Below, piece after piece: positions 35,418-43,988 of a stretch of 64,000 nucleotides of DNA. The DNA is taken from assembly GCA_036625225.1 (NCBI GenBank), contig JAZKUF010000001.1, positions 1,612,001 to 1,676,000 on the forward strand. The letters run 5' to 3'. Both the position numbers and the translations under genes were made by a program. Under the pieces are notes generated by a model. The model saw only the letters and a program-made list of their open reading frames with translations. It did no database searches and was not told the origin of the DNA. Numbering within the stretch: the first letter of the stretch is position 1; each line of letters begins with the position of its first letter. This stretch comes from Accumulibacter jenkinsii. Its GTDB lineage: Bacteria; Pseudomonadota; Gammaproteobacteria; Burkholderiales; Rhodocyclaceae.

Positions 35418-36389
35418 CTAGGCGATCGGATCGACCGAGCGCCATGTTTTTGCCGTGCCCGCGCCCGCTTGCGCGGCACCTCCGGCCATGAGCGCGCTCG
35501 CGCAAGACTTCTGCGGCTCACTGAAGAACGACTCGATCAGTTCGGCGAGCTTTTCCGGTTGATCGTGCTGGACGTTGTGCCCGCAGTCATCGAGGTGCTC
35601 AATGCTGCCGTTGGCAAAGCAGGCCATCCGTCGTTGCAGTTCGGCAGGATGCTTGCCGAAGCGTTGCAGCACGTAGCCTTCGTCAGCCACGACCAGCATC
35701 ATCGGGGCGGTCAGCGCGCGCCAGCAGGCCATCACTTCCTCGACCCGGTAGAGCTGGGGAGAAGGGATCTTGTGCCAGGGGTCGCAGGCGACAACGAACT
35801 GGCCATCCGGCAGTCGGGTTGAACAGTGCGTCGCGAGGAAGCGCGCCCGTTCGGGGAGCAGCCGCTTGTTGAACTGCAGCAGTCGCGCCGCCAGGTGCTC
35901 GCGGCTCGCGTAGGCGCGCAGTTGCGGCGTCGCCCGCGAGTGGTCCAGCCAGTCGCGGAGACGGCCGGGCGCGGCGTCAGTTGCGTTGGCCGGCAGGCCG
36001 AGAAAATCGATCATCAATAGCCCGGCAAGCCGTTCGGGCCGGGCACCGCCGTAGATGCTGGCGACCGCGCCGCCCATGCTGTGACCGACGATGCGCGCCG
36101 GCGCGCCGGGGCTGTAGCGGTCAAGCAGCGCATCGAGATCGGCATAGTAGTCGGCGAACCAGTAAGGCCGGCCGAACCACTGGCTTTTCCCGTAACCACG
36201 CCAGTCGGGCGCCAGCACGTGCCAGGACCGCTTGAGCGCATCGACGGTGAACTGGAAACTCGCCGACGAATCCATCCAGCCGTGCAGCATCAGCAGCAGC
36301 GGCGCATCGTCCGGCCCCCAGTGGCGGACGTTGCAGGTGAAACCGTTGATCGGCACCTGCTGGCAGCGAGAGGTGGCAGGCGTCGGCAT
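35418..36389 (-). CDS. Alpha/beta hydrolase
   Basis: A 323-residue alpha/beta hydrolase with the oxyanion motif LMLHGWMDSSASF near residue 35, nucleophile elbow GHSMGG (Ser near residue 103) and the catalytic His in DDCGHNVQHDQPEKL. The last about 30 residues form an Ala-rich tail beyond the fold. No signal peptide. Substrate unknown; esterase or lipase-like activity is the safest statement. Confidence 0.85.
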   Translation of the reverse strand: MPTPATSRCQQVPINGFTCNVRHWGPDDAPLLLMLHGWMDSSASFQFTVDALKRSWHVLAPDWRGYGKSQWFGRPYWFADYYADLDALLDRYSPGAPARIVGHSMGGAVASIYGGARPERLAGLLMIDFLGLPANATDAAPGRLRDWLDHSRATPQLRAYASREHLAARLLQFNKRLLPERARFLATHCSTRLPDGQFVVACDPWHKIPSPQLYRVEEVMACWRALTAPMMLVVADEGYVLQRFGKHPAELQRRMACFANGSIEHLDDCGHNVQHDQPEKLAELIESFFSEPQKSCASALMAGGAAQAGAGTAKTWRSVDPIA

Positions 36390-36624
36390 GGCAGAGCCTA
36401 TGGAAACAGGGTCAGGCCGCTACTTTAACCCTGAAAACCTCCGAATTGCCGGGAAGCAGGTTTTGCTGCCGGCGAGGTGGCCAACGCTCGACGGCGGGCG
36501 GATCGTCCCGACACCGATCAAACCCGCCGCTCCGCCCGCAGACCGGGTCGAATGTAGTGGATCGTTCACGTAGAATGAAGCACCTTGCAGACAACGCCCG
36601 ACGACAATCGTGAAAGGACGCGAG

Positions 36625-37572
36625 ATGGGCAAAAAAACACGCGATGAGGGAAGCAACAGTGCAGCCAGCGTCTCGCCCGCATGGCAGCCGTTTGCCGAGA
36701 AACTCTCGGCCATCCTGGCCATGCTCGCGGCAGACCAGTGCCTCGTGCTGGCGGTCAAGCGGACGCGACGGTTCATCCAGTTTGCTGCCCAGGGCTCGTC
36801 CGGACTGCGTGCCGAGACGACCGGCAATCCTTGCCTTGCGAAATCGGAACGACTCGATGCGGCGCAGTTCGCCGCCCTCAAGGCAGCCGGCTGGCAGGCT
36901 GTGAGCAGCAGGCTTACCGAGTCGACAGCCGAGAACGATGCGCCTGGCTCGTCGAATTTCTTTGCCGAGTTTCCGCCTCCCGTCTCCTTCACGGCAGTCG
37001 CCGAGCTTGCCGTGCACACGCTGGCCGGGATCCTGCATGTGCCGCATCCGGGGTTTCTCGAGTACGAGGCGTTCGATACGACGGGCGAGAGTCTGCTGCT
37101 CTCCGCGCTGGGGTTGCAGCGCGCGACGCCGGCAGCGGAACCCGCCACGGCCTTGCCGTCCCTCCTCCTGACAACGCTCTGCGAAGTGACCGGAATCGCC
37201 GATCTCGACTTCGACGAGGACGGCGACATCGGGATTCGTTACGGCAGCGTGCTGGCCTTCATTCGTCTGGCCGGCAACCCGCCCTACGTGCACCTGCACT
37301 GCCGACTCCTTGCCGAGGTCGAAGAGACCCCCGATCTGCTCGCCCGGCTGAACGAGATCAATGCGAAGGTCAGCCATCTGCATTTCTTTCTCCACGAGCA
37401 GTCCATTTATGCGGTCGCCGACGTTCCCGCTGCACCTTTCGTCAGCGACCATGTGACCTACGCGCTGGACTACTTCTGCCAGATCACCGACGGCATGGAC
37501 ACCCTGCTGCAAACGGAATTCGGCGGCCGCACGGCATTCTACGAGACCCTGCCAAGCTCGCTCCGGCACTGA
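36625..37572 (+). CDS. YbjN/TY-Chap-like protein
   Basis: A 315-residue cytosolic protein with two related halves. The N-terminal half (FAEKLSAILAMLAADQCLVL, RRFIQFAAQG) resembles the TY-Chap domain, and the C-terminal half (LDFDEDGDIGIRYGSVLAFIRL, VHLHCRLLAEVEETPDLLARLNEIN) resembles the YbjN/CesT-type peptide-binding chaperone fold. Proteins of this kind are often near secretion or peptide effector systems, but none is visible here. ATG at 36625 has AAAGGA 6 bases upstream; a GTG at 36610 is less well placed. The family call is from memory of the pattern and is moderate. Confidence 0.6.
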   Translation: MGKKTRDEGSNSAASVSPAWQPFAEKLSAILAMLAADQCLVLAVKRTRRFIQFAAQGSSGLRAETTGNPCLAKSERLDAAQFAALKAAGWQAVSSRLTESTAENDAPGSSNFFAEFPPPVSFTAVAELAVHTLAGILHVPHPGFLEYEAFDTTGESLLLSALGLQRATPAAEPATALPSLLLTTLCEVTGIADLDFDEDGDIGIRYGSVLAFIRLAGNPPYVHLHCRLLAEVEETPDLLARLNEINAKVSHLHFFLHEQSIYAVADVPAAPFVSDHVTYALDYFCQITDGMDTLLQTEFGGRTAFYETLPSSLRH

Positions 37573-37601
37573 TCCGGCTGACCCTGCCCTGCCCAGCGGA
37601 G

Positions 37602-37857
37602 AGAAATGATCCGCGGCAGGCGCGCCTCTTGCCGATGCCTTGCCAGATGATGACCTCGGTCGCCGTTTCGTCGATCAGTGCCCTGAAGGGATCGTCGGCG
37701 AGCGGCAGACAGACGACGAGTTCAGCGAGGCCGTGCTCGAGCGGTCTTTTCTCGCATCGCTCGCGCAGCGTCACCTCATCAGTGGCGCGTGTTCCGATCG
37801 CAGCAAGCGCCAGGCCGGGTGGCTCTGGTGCAGGAGGTCAAGGGTGGCGTAGTCGAG
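37602..37857 (-). pseudogene. Collapsed jetA (DUF3375) remnant
   Basis: Two segments match the ends of the intact jetA at 42513-43988 in the same orientation. Bases 37629-37777 match the part encoding the C-terminal region (about 93 percent by my count), and 37780-37857 match the first 26 codons region (about 96 percent). They are fused directly, so about 1.16 kb of the gene interior is missing. A further short gap of about 22 bases occurs near 37628. Neither start nor stop codon survives. It is a dead second copy of the gene produced by internal deletion. Confidence 0.85.
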
Positions 37858-37971
37858 CAAGAGTAGACCAAAATGCGCGTTGGGCCGGGTGACTCCGAGT
37901 CAGAAGACCGGCCAGGAGACGAAACAGGGCTGCCCGGCCAGGCAGCCGCCGCTTTTCCAGAAGGGGAATCG

Positions 37972-38490
37972 ATGGAAAACCCTGGCGCGCCGCCAGCGCA
38001 TGCCTGTTCAGACGCCGACCGGTCGGCGGTTTATCAGGCAATCTTCAGCCGCCGCGACGTACGCGGCCAGTTCCTGCCCGACCCGGTGCCTGTGCCTGAC
38101 GACGTCCTCGGCCGGGTACTGCTGGCTGCCCACCACGCGCCATCGGTCGGCTTCATGCCACCATGGAACTTCCGTGTCGTACGCGCACCGATCGTCAAGC
38201 AACGCGTCCACGACGTATTCTGCGCCGCCAATGCCGAAGCGGAACGGATGTTTCCCGACGAGAAGCGCGCGATCTACAGCCGCCTCAAGCTGCAGGGCAT
38301 CGTCGACTCACCGGTCAACCGGTGCGTCGGCTGGGTCAGTCATTCATCAACGGGACACTTTCCCTGCATGACGCTGCCACGCGACCTCCCGGCGCGGGTC
38401 GACGACCAGCGCATCGCCGAAGCGCCGCTGCCGCAGCGCCTCTGGTCCATGCCGCGCAACCCCTTGCCGATCGGCCCGTCGGATGCTTGA
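37972..38490 (+). pseudogene. bluB: Truncated bluB (5,6-dimethylbenzimidazole synthase)
   Basis: BluB makes the lower ligand of vitamin B12 from reduced FMN. The first 119 residues are clear BluB (AIFSRRDVRGQFLPDPVP, AAHHAPSVGFMPPWNF, IYSRLKLQGIVDSPVNRCV). The chain then jumps straight to GWVS, a motif that in intact BluB lies about 50 residues later, and the last 48 residues are unrecognisable. Intact BluB is about 210-220 residues with a conserved flavin-binding C-terminus, absent here. The start ATG at 37972 has GAAGGGG upstream. The frame ends overlapping the next gene by 8 bases, as if the 3' end came from another former neighbour. Very likely inactive. Confidence 0.8.
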
Positions 38491-39511
38491 ACATGGAGGG
38501 GGCTTGCGCGCCGCAGCCGCGCAATACGGCATTCCGCTCGGCGACTGGCTCGACCTGTCCACCGGCATCAACCCCAGCCCCTGGCCGCTGCCGCCGCTGC
38601 CGGCAAGCATCTGGCAACGCCTGCCGGAAGACGAGGATGGACTGGAGGCGGCGGCGGCCGCGTGTTACGGCAACGCCAACCTGCTGCCGGTTGCCGGCTC
38701 GCAGGCAGCCATCCAGCTTCTGCCGACCCTGCTGCCACGGGCAGTGATCGCCTGCCTCTCGCCGCTCTACGCCGAACATCCGCAGGCCTGGCAAAACGCC
38801 GGCCACCGCCTGCGCACGCTTGACGGCAAGCTGTCACGGGCGCTGGCGGCCGCCACTCCCTACGTGCTGCTGTGCAATCCCAACAACCCGACGGCCAGCC
38901 GTCATTCGCGGGAGGCGCTGATCGATGCGGCCCGCCAGTTGAACCAGCGCGGTGGCTGGCTGGTGGTCGACGAAGCCTTCATCGACCCCACCCCCGAAGA
39001 CAGCGTGGCGGATCTGGCGGGGACGGCTGAGGCGCCCCGGTTGATCGTCCTCCGCTCGCTGGGAAAATTCTTCGGCCTGGCCGGGGCCCGGGTCGGCTTC
39101 GTCCTGGCGGCTCCCGATCTGCTGCACCAGCTACGCGAACGCATCGGTCCGTGGACGATTTCCGGCCCGGCCAGAGCCGTCGCGCGCCTGGCGCTGGCCG
39201 ATCGTGACTGGCAGCTGGCAACGCGTGCGCACCTGCTTGCCGCCGGTCAGCGCTTGCACGGCCTGCTGGCCGGGCTCGGCGAAGTGCGCAGCACGGCGCT
39301 GTTCGCCACCTTGCGCAGCCCTGAAGCCATGAACATCCACCAGACTCTCGCCGGCATCGGCATCCTCACCCGGCATTTTGCGCCACACGGCCTGCTGCGT
39401 CTGGGATTGCCCGGCAACGAAGGTGAGTGGCATCGGCTGAGCGTCGCCTTGCGATCGATCGCACGCCCGCCGACCGATCAGCAGCAAGCAGACAGCCATG
39501 CCGACTCATGA
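38483..39511 (+). CDS. cobD: Threonine-phosphate decarboxylase / cobyric acid-side aminotransferase-like, CobD/CobC
   Basis: PLP enzyme of fold type I related to HisC. In B12 synthesis CobD decarboxylates threonine phosphate to give the aminopropanol linker. The 342-residue product has LDLSTGINPSPWPLP at the N-terminus, CNPNNPTASR, VVDEAFIDPTPEDS and the PLP Lys in RSLGKFFGLAGARVGF near residue 195. It appears intact but sits between a broken bluB and a broken cobO, overlapping both, so it may have no pathway left to serve at this locus. Confidence 0.88.
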   Translation: MLEHGGGLRAAAAQYGIPLGDWLDLSTGINPSPWPLPPLPASIWQRLPEDEDGLEAAAAACYGNANLLPVAGSQAAIQLLPTLLPRAVIACLSPLYAEHPQAWQNAGHRLRTLDGKLSRALAAATPYVLLCNPNNPTASRHSREALIDAARQLNQRGGWLVVDEAFIDPTPEDSVADLAGTAEAPRLIVLRSLGKFFGLAGARVGFVLAAPDLLHQLRERIGPWTISGPARAVARLALADRDWQLATRAHLLAAGQRLHGLLAGLGEVRSTALFATLRSPEAMNIHQTLAGIGILTRHFAPHGLLRLGLPGNEGEWHRLSVALRSIARPPTDQQQADSHADS

Positions 39512-39904
39512 GCAGCGGATGCAGAAGAGACAGGCCGTGGTGCAGGAAAGGATCGCCGCCGCGCAGGAGCAACGCGGCATCCTGCTGATCAATACGGGCA
39601 ATGGCAAGTCGAGCGCCGGCCTCGGCGTCCTCGCGCGGCCCCTGGGGCACGGCTTGCGGGCGGCAGTCGTGCAGTTCGTCAAGGGGCGTCCGGACACCGG
39701 GAGGAGGCTTCCTTCCGGGCGCAGCCGGAGGTGCATTGGCACGTCGGCGGCGAAGGCTTCACCTGGGAAACCCGGGATCGCGACGCGCGAGCCGCGGCGG
39801 CGGCCTGGCAGATCGCCTGCGGCCACCTCGCCGACCCGGCGATCGACCTCGTCATCCTCGACGAGCTGACCCGCCTTCAACCTGAAAACCTCCGTTACCG
39901 TTAG
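39498..39904 (+). pseudogene. cobO: Broken cobO (cob(I)alamin adenosyltransferase)
   Basis: CobO transfers the adenosyl group to cobalamin intermediates. The first frame gives MPTHEQRMQKRQ, RGILLINTGNGKSS and AVVQFVKGRPDTG; then one base is missing from a G-run near 39699-39705 and the match resumes in the next frame with EEASFRAQPEVHWHVGGEG, WETRDRDARAAAAAWQ and DPAIDLVILDEL. It stops at a TAG at 39902-39904, about 60 residues short of the normal end. The P-loop also lacks two residues (TGNGKSS where TGNGKGKSS is usual). Three separate lesions make it a clear pseudogene. Overlaps cobD by 14 bases. Confidence 0.85.
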
Positions 39905-39960
39905 CGGAGGGAAATCCCGTTGATGCTTCGACAGGCTCGGCACGAGCGGGATTTTTTCGG
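39889..39960 (+). terminator. Double hairpin with T-run at the end of the cob remnant
   Basis: First stem: CCTCCGTTA at 39889-39897 with TAGCGGAGG at 39902-39910 (one G-T pair, 4-base loop). Second: AAATCCCG at 39912-39919 with CGGGATTT at 39947-39954, followed by a six-T run at 39952-39957; inside it GCTCG-GCA-CGAGC forms a small hairpin. The segment CTTCGACAGGCTCGGCACGAGCGG resembles a dispersed repeat common in proteobacterial intergenic regions. The T-run makes termination of the plus-strand cob transcript likely. Confidence 0.5.
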
Positions 39961-40119
39961 CTCACCGAATGGGTGAGCTTCCGCTCGGCCAGAGCAGTTC
40001 AGCGAGCGACAGCGACAAATCGGCCGCTGGTCTGGCAGTCCGACGATCCATACCGGAAGTCTTCGTCGGCCTGTGCGAGCTGCGTGGCTGGCGCGATTCT
40101 TACAAAGCGGGCGCGGCCG

Positions 40120-41193
40120 CTATTGGTATTGATCCTTGAGCTGACTGACGAATGCCAGACTGACGGCCGAAAGCTCTTCCACCAGCATCTGGTTGAAGGC
40201 TGCGTTGTCTACGCTCACTTCGTAATCCTTCGCGACGTTGGCTCCCGCCTTGAGGGCACCGCCAATGCCACCGGTCAGAAAGCCCAGGGCAATGCCGCCC
40301 GCGGTGTCCGCTGCGCGCAGCGCTGTTCCAGCGGTACTGGTGATCTCCTTCATTTCTCCCACCGTTTGCTTACCCACGGCGGGGGCGCTGAGGGAGATTT
40401 TTCCCTGGTCGCCACTGGGCGAATAGACCACAAAGCGATTAACATGGGTAGGCAAGGAGAGGGATGCCTTGCTGTCCACCGTGGTCCCTACCCAGAAACC
40501 CTTGGTTGTGGTCAGGGAAGTGGGAACTACGGTGAATCTCACCTTGAGCGCATGGGCATCGAGCTTCCTGGCCAGAGCGTACTCGGCATTCTGCGCCGAT
40601 GCGGTGGAAAAACCCGCGGCGAACTGGCTGCCAAAGGTCATGTACAAATCTTCGGGAGGCTTGCTGAACGGGCTACCGCGAAACACGTTCTGCTCGTTCT
40701 GGATCAGCATGGGCACCTTGTCGACGCCAAAATAGAGCCCTTTGCCCGCCTTCGCATCCTCTTCGTGAGAGCTGGGTTTTCCTGCCTCAAGAATGGTCTT
40801 GTAGTCTGCATCGTCCTGAAGGGACTCGGGCCTGATAACTTCGATACCGCTGGATTCAAGTTGTTTGACCAGTTGCCCATAATACTGGTTGACCATGTCG
40901 GGCCAGGTACCAATGTCATGGCCCTTGAGGTTGACACTGACTGAGTTTGGCTTGCCGGAAATCAGGTTGCCCAGGTCGCCGCTGCCTCCCGCCTTCAAGT
41001 AGGTCAGTACCTCGACGCTGAAGGAAGTGATCACCACCTTCTTCAAGTTGCTCAGGGCCTCGTTCTTTTCGACCTTGACGATCTTGGACAAGTCATCCCG
41101 ATCGGAACCCACCGTCGGTTCAGCTTCCTGGGACGAGGCGCCCAGAGAAATCAGCAAGCCGCAAAGCAGCGCCATGATGTATTTGATTTGCAT
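40120..41193 (-). CDS. Exported protein of unknown function, AT-richer than its surroundings
   Basis: A 357-residue protein with a signal peptide (MQIKYIMALLCGLLISLGASS). The mature part has a predicted Gly/Ala-rich hydrophobic stretch near residues 290-325 (TAGGIALGFLTGGIGGALKAG) that could insert in a membrane. I recognise no family. The base composition is visibly lower in GC, with more use of A/T-ending codons (Lys AAG/AAA, Ser, Thr rich) than the neighbours, suggesting acquisition by transfer. It lies between the decayed cobalamin genes and a toxin-antitoxin pair and has no operon partner. Confidence 0.75.
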   Translation of the reverse strand: MQIKYIMALLCGLLISLGASSQEAEPTVGSDRDDLSKIVKVEKNEALSNLKKVVITSFSVEVLTYLKAGGSGDLGNLISGKPNSVSVNLKGHDIGTWPDMVNQYYGQLVKQLESSGIEVIRPESLQDDADYKTILEAGKPSSHEEDAKAGKGLYFGVDKVPMLIQNEQNVFRGSPFSKPPEDLYMTFGSQFAAGFSTASAQNAEYALARKLDAHALKVRFTVVPTSLTTTKGFWVGTTVDSKASLSLPTHVNRFVVYSPSGDQGKISLSAPAVGKQTVGEMKEITSTAGTALRAADTAGGIALGFLTGGIGGALKAGANVAKDYEVSVDNAAFNQMLVEELSAVSLAFVSQLKDQYQ

Positions 41194-41492
41194 GGGAGAA
41201 ATACAGGAAAAAAGACAGACGGGAAAGTTCCGCAGTGTATGATGTCCGATGCATAGCTGTCAACGCGGGATCTGATATGAGAACTGCTGATGTTCGTGAC
41301 GGCGAGCACGATATTGATGGCGAAAACGCTGGCGACCGCACCCGTCGTGTGCACATCGCCATCGCGCGCGACGCCGGCCATGGCTTCATCCACCCGGCCA
41401 ATGTCGATACGCGGCGCGAACCGGGATCCGCTTCTTCTCGCCACTCACCGGCGACTCACAGTCCGTCGCATCAGGCCCACAGGCGGCATCGT
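41194..41492. other. Intergenic stretch next to the unknown exported protein
   Basis: About 300 bases with no supported gene. A minus-strand frame near 41270-41400 reads GAVASVFAINIVLAVTN, which faintly recalls the C-terminus of MlaE-type ABC permeases, but it has no start, ribosome site or continuing homology. If real it would be another gene-end fragment. Confidence 0.3.
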
Positions 41493-41909
41493 TCAGGCGC
41501 CCCAGACGCCGACACCGCAAGCATTTGCGGCCTGCTGCAGAGCCTTGTCGCGCGTGGCAAGTGGCAAACCATCGGCCAAGGCGGCTTCCAGGTACAAGGC
41601 GTCGTAACTGGTGAGTTGATGCTGCGCGGCCAGCGCATGCAGTTCAAACGCCGAGGCTGTGGAATCGCGCAGGCGGATCGGCAGATTCTGCAAACGCCGC
41701 AGCAATTCGACAGCCTTCGCGGTGGTAATCCTTTTGCGCCGCTCCAGGGTCAGCAGCACATTGACCACTTCGACATTCCACCAACGCGGCACCACGGCAT
41801 GACCGGAAGCCAGGGCGTCGAGGGCCGCCTCCGTGTAGTCGTTCGACTGTTCCTCCAACAGCCAGGCGATGCTGACCGAACAATCGACGACGTACAGCGC
41901 CGCAGCCAT
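41493..41909 (-). CDS. vapC: PIN-domain toxin, VapC family
   Basis: A 138-residue PIN-domain ribonuclease. The conserved acidic residues are in VVDCSVSIAWLLEE near the start, NVEVVNVLL near residue 45, and the C-terminal TSYDALYLEAALADGLPLATRDKAL. VapC toxins cleave RNA, often tRNA or rRNA, when the antitoxin decays. The start ATG overlaps the antitoxin stop by one base (TGATG), the usual tight coupling. Confidence 0.9.
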   Translation of the reverse strand: MAAALYVVDCSVSIAWLLEEQSNDYTEAALDALASGHAVVPRWWNVEVVNVLLTLERRKRITTAKAVELLRRLQNLPIRLRDSTASAFELHALAAQHQLTSYDALYLEAALADGLPLATRDKALQQAANACGVGVWGA

Positions 41910-42151
41910 CAGCGGCGTCCCTCGGCAACCAGTTCCGCGATCTCGACAGGCCCGACGCGGACAGTGCTGCGCGCCTTGCGCAAGGCGGCAATGGCGGCCG
42001 CTGCATCGGCCTGAGCCTGTTCACCCTCCGGCGCACGAATCTCGGCCACCGGCTTTCCCCGGCGGGTGAGCACGACCACCTCGCCCTCGGCAGCACTCTG
42101 CACAAGCTGCCCAAGCGATGCTTTGGCTTCAAAAATACCGACAGTGATCAT
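41909..42151 (-). CDS. Phd/YefM-type antitoxin
   Basis: An 80-residue antitoxin starting MITVGIFEAKASLGQLVQSA with the VVVLTRRGKPVAEIR segment, the Phd/YefM DNA-binding fold. The C-terminal half is charged and Ala-rich and would wrap the toxin. ATG at 42151 is preferred to a TTG at 42157. The pair is likely autoregulated by the complex. It stands alone, not inside the restriction operon. Confidence 0.88.
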   Translation of the reverse strand: MITVGIFEAKASLGQLVQSAAEGEVVVLTRRGKPVAEIRAPEGEQAQADAAAAIAALRKARSTVRVGPVEIAELVAEGRR

Positions 42152-42512
42152 TTGCAACAGACCTGTTCAACAATCCTTTTGAGGAATATTGTACTCCCTG
42201 CCGGCCGTGGCGAGTCGATCATTCACTCATCCTTCGTCAGTCCGCGAGATAGTTCCAGCCTGTCGCCCGAAGAGTGGGCGGCGCACCCGGCAGATCGCCG
42301 AGGCGCAACGCATCTTCCTTCGCCATCGCGATGCGCAGACGCCAGTGGCCAACGTCAAGTCGGCCTATCGTCCGCTGACATCCAGTCGGTGCTCGACACG
42401 CCGCCGGCAGAGGAAATGGCGAGCGAGGAAAGCGAGGCGTGAGGGCGGCCGCCAAGCCGCCGCCCTGTCCATGGCCAGTGCCGTGCCAGCCCTTCGTGCA
42501 ACTCCCGCTGGC
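42152..42512. other. Stretch downstream of jetA where jetB would be expected
   Basis: About 360 bases. An ATG at 42516 overlaps the jetA stop (ATGA) and opens a short minus-strand frame of 53 codons (MSQRELHEGLARHW...) that has no similarity I recognise. A second minus-strand frame ends at 42237 with LRATGWNYLAD. Neither looks like DUF4194 (JetB). The overlapping start suggests a coupled gene once began here and was lost by deletion. Confidence 0.45.
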
Positions 42513-43988
42513 TCATCTCGCCCGGGTTCTCGCTCCATTGACGAAAATCACCCGCGGCAGACGCGCCTGTTTCAAATGTGGCTCATCGTCCGCGCCGATG
42601 CCTTGCCAGGTGATGACCTCGGTCGCCGTTTCGTCGATCAGCGCCTTGAAGGGATCGTCGGCGAGCTGCAGATAGGCGACGAGTTCAGCAAGGCCATGTT
42701 CGAGCGGTCTTTTCTCGCATAGCTCGCGCAGCGTCACCTGCGAGCGATCCTGCAGGGCATGGCGGATGTGACGGGCGAGTTCGCCGCGATCGACGACCAC
42801 CTGCGAGAAGAGCACCGCCGCATCGACCTCGCCATCGCCTGCCTCGAGGGCAGCATCGGCGATCGACGGCTTGATCGTTGGCGTATACAGCGGCCGCTCG
42901 AGCGGCAGCTCAATCTCGGCGGCGGTGTCCGCAAGGCTCATCACCGCACCGGTCGGTGGCGTGTCGCGCAACGAGAGTGCCTTGGCCTCGATGCCGTGCA
43001 GGATGTCCATGATGCGGCGATTCTCGAGCCACGCCTGGTCGTCGAGAAAGCGGCGCAGCTGCTGCGAGAGCTGGGCGACGGTTCGCTGCGTGTGCTCGCC
43101 GGCTTCCAGCCAGTCATAGTGCACCCGGCGGGTGCGCACGTCGGGCCGCAGTTCGCTCACCGGCGCGAGCGCCAGCACCCGCTCGAGCAGCGCCGTCAGC
43201 TCTTCCTGGCGGCGGCTCGACATCAGGAAATCCCAGAAGGCGCGAAAGCTGCGCCCCTGGTCGGAATCGGCGATCGCGTCGCGCTCGCCCATGATCTCTT
43301 CGAGCAGCGCCCCCTTGGCGCCTTCCCACAAGGCGATGCGCTCGCGCACGCGCCGGTCGAGACCGCGAAAATTGTGCTCGACCTCGCGAAAGTCGGTCAA
43401 AAGATCGCGCGCGAGCGTCGTGAACTGCTGGAAGCGATCCTTCAGCCCGGTGTCGTCGAGCATCGGCAGGTCGCCCGAGACGACACGCGCGATCTCGGCG
43501 TCGATCTCGTCGCGGCGGCGCTGCAGTTCGGCGATGCGCGCCTGCGGGTCGGTCTCGCTGCCCTCGCTCATCTGCTTCAGGAGTTCGAACAGGGTCAGCA
43601 GCCGCGATTCGGTGCCGACAAAGCTGCGTTCGGCGAGCGTCGAGAGCCAGGCGATCGCTTTCTCGGTCGCCGGCATCAGGTCGAAGTGCGGTTCGTCCGA
43701 GCCCTGCGCGTAATACTTGCGCAGCCATCCCTTGTCGTTCGCCGCCCAGTCGTTGAGGTAATCGAGCGCAGACCTTGGAAACGCCGCGTCGCCGAGGCGC
43801 TCGCGCAGCGCATACAGCTCGTCCTCGAGCGCTTCGACCAGGTCCGCCTGGACCATCACGCGCACGTTCGGCGTGATGAAGACGCGCTGCAGAAAGCTCG
43901 CCACCAGTGGCGCGTGCTCCGATCGCAGCAAGCGCCAGGCCGGGTGGCTCTGACGCAGGAGGTCAAGGGTGGCGTAGTCGAGAGTCAT
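42513..43988 (-). CDS. jetA: DUF3375 protein, JetA-like (kleisin subunit of Wadjet/MksF)
   Basis: A 491-residue protein with the DUF3375 N-terminus MTLDYATLDLLRQSHPAWRLLRSEHAPLVASFL, a charged coiled-coil middle (about 150-280) and a C-terminal stretch with RELCEKRPLEHGLAELVAYLQL. In Wadjet type I systems DUF3375 is JetA, the kleisin-like subunit that works with JetB, the SMC-like JetC and the nuclease JetD to cleave plasmids. None of those three is in the window. Instead the start overlaps the stop of the type III res gene by 4 bases, so it is the last gene of the restriction operon. Whether it is a leftover or has a new role is open. A decayed copy lies at 37.6 kb. Confidence 0.85.
   Translation of the reverse strand: MTLDYATLDLLRQSHPAWRLLRSEHAPLVASFLQRVFITPNVRVMVQADLVEALEDELYALRERLGDAAFPRSALDYLNDWAANDKGWLRKYYAQGSDEPHFDLMPATEKAIAWLSTLAERSFVGTESRLLTLFELLKQMSEGSETDPQARIAELQRRRDEIDAEIARVVSGDLPMLDDTGLKDRFQQFTTLARDLLTDFREVEHNFRGLDRRVRERIALWEGAKGALLEEIMGERDAIADSDQGRSFRAFWDFLMSSRRQEELTALLERVLALAPVSELRPDVRTRRVHYDWLEAGEHTQRTVAQLSQQLRRFLDDQAWLENRRIMDILHGIEAKALSLRDTPPTGAVMSLADTAAEIELPLERPLYTPTIKPSIADAALEAGDGEVDAAVLFSQVVVDRGELARHIRHALQDRSQVTLRELCEKRPLEHGLAELVAYLQLADDPFKALIDETATEVITWQGIGADDEPHLKQARLPRVIFVNGARTRAR

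Noticed and set aside
35263..35421. 52-codon basic, Pro/Arg-rich plus-strand frame
   Set aside because: No ribosome site, low complexity and no family; kept only as a remark in the non-coding stretch.
41270..41400. Possible MlaE-permease C-terminal fragment on the minus strand
   Set aside because: Similarity is faint and short, with no supporting context.
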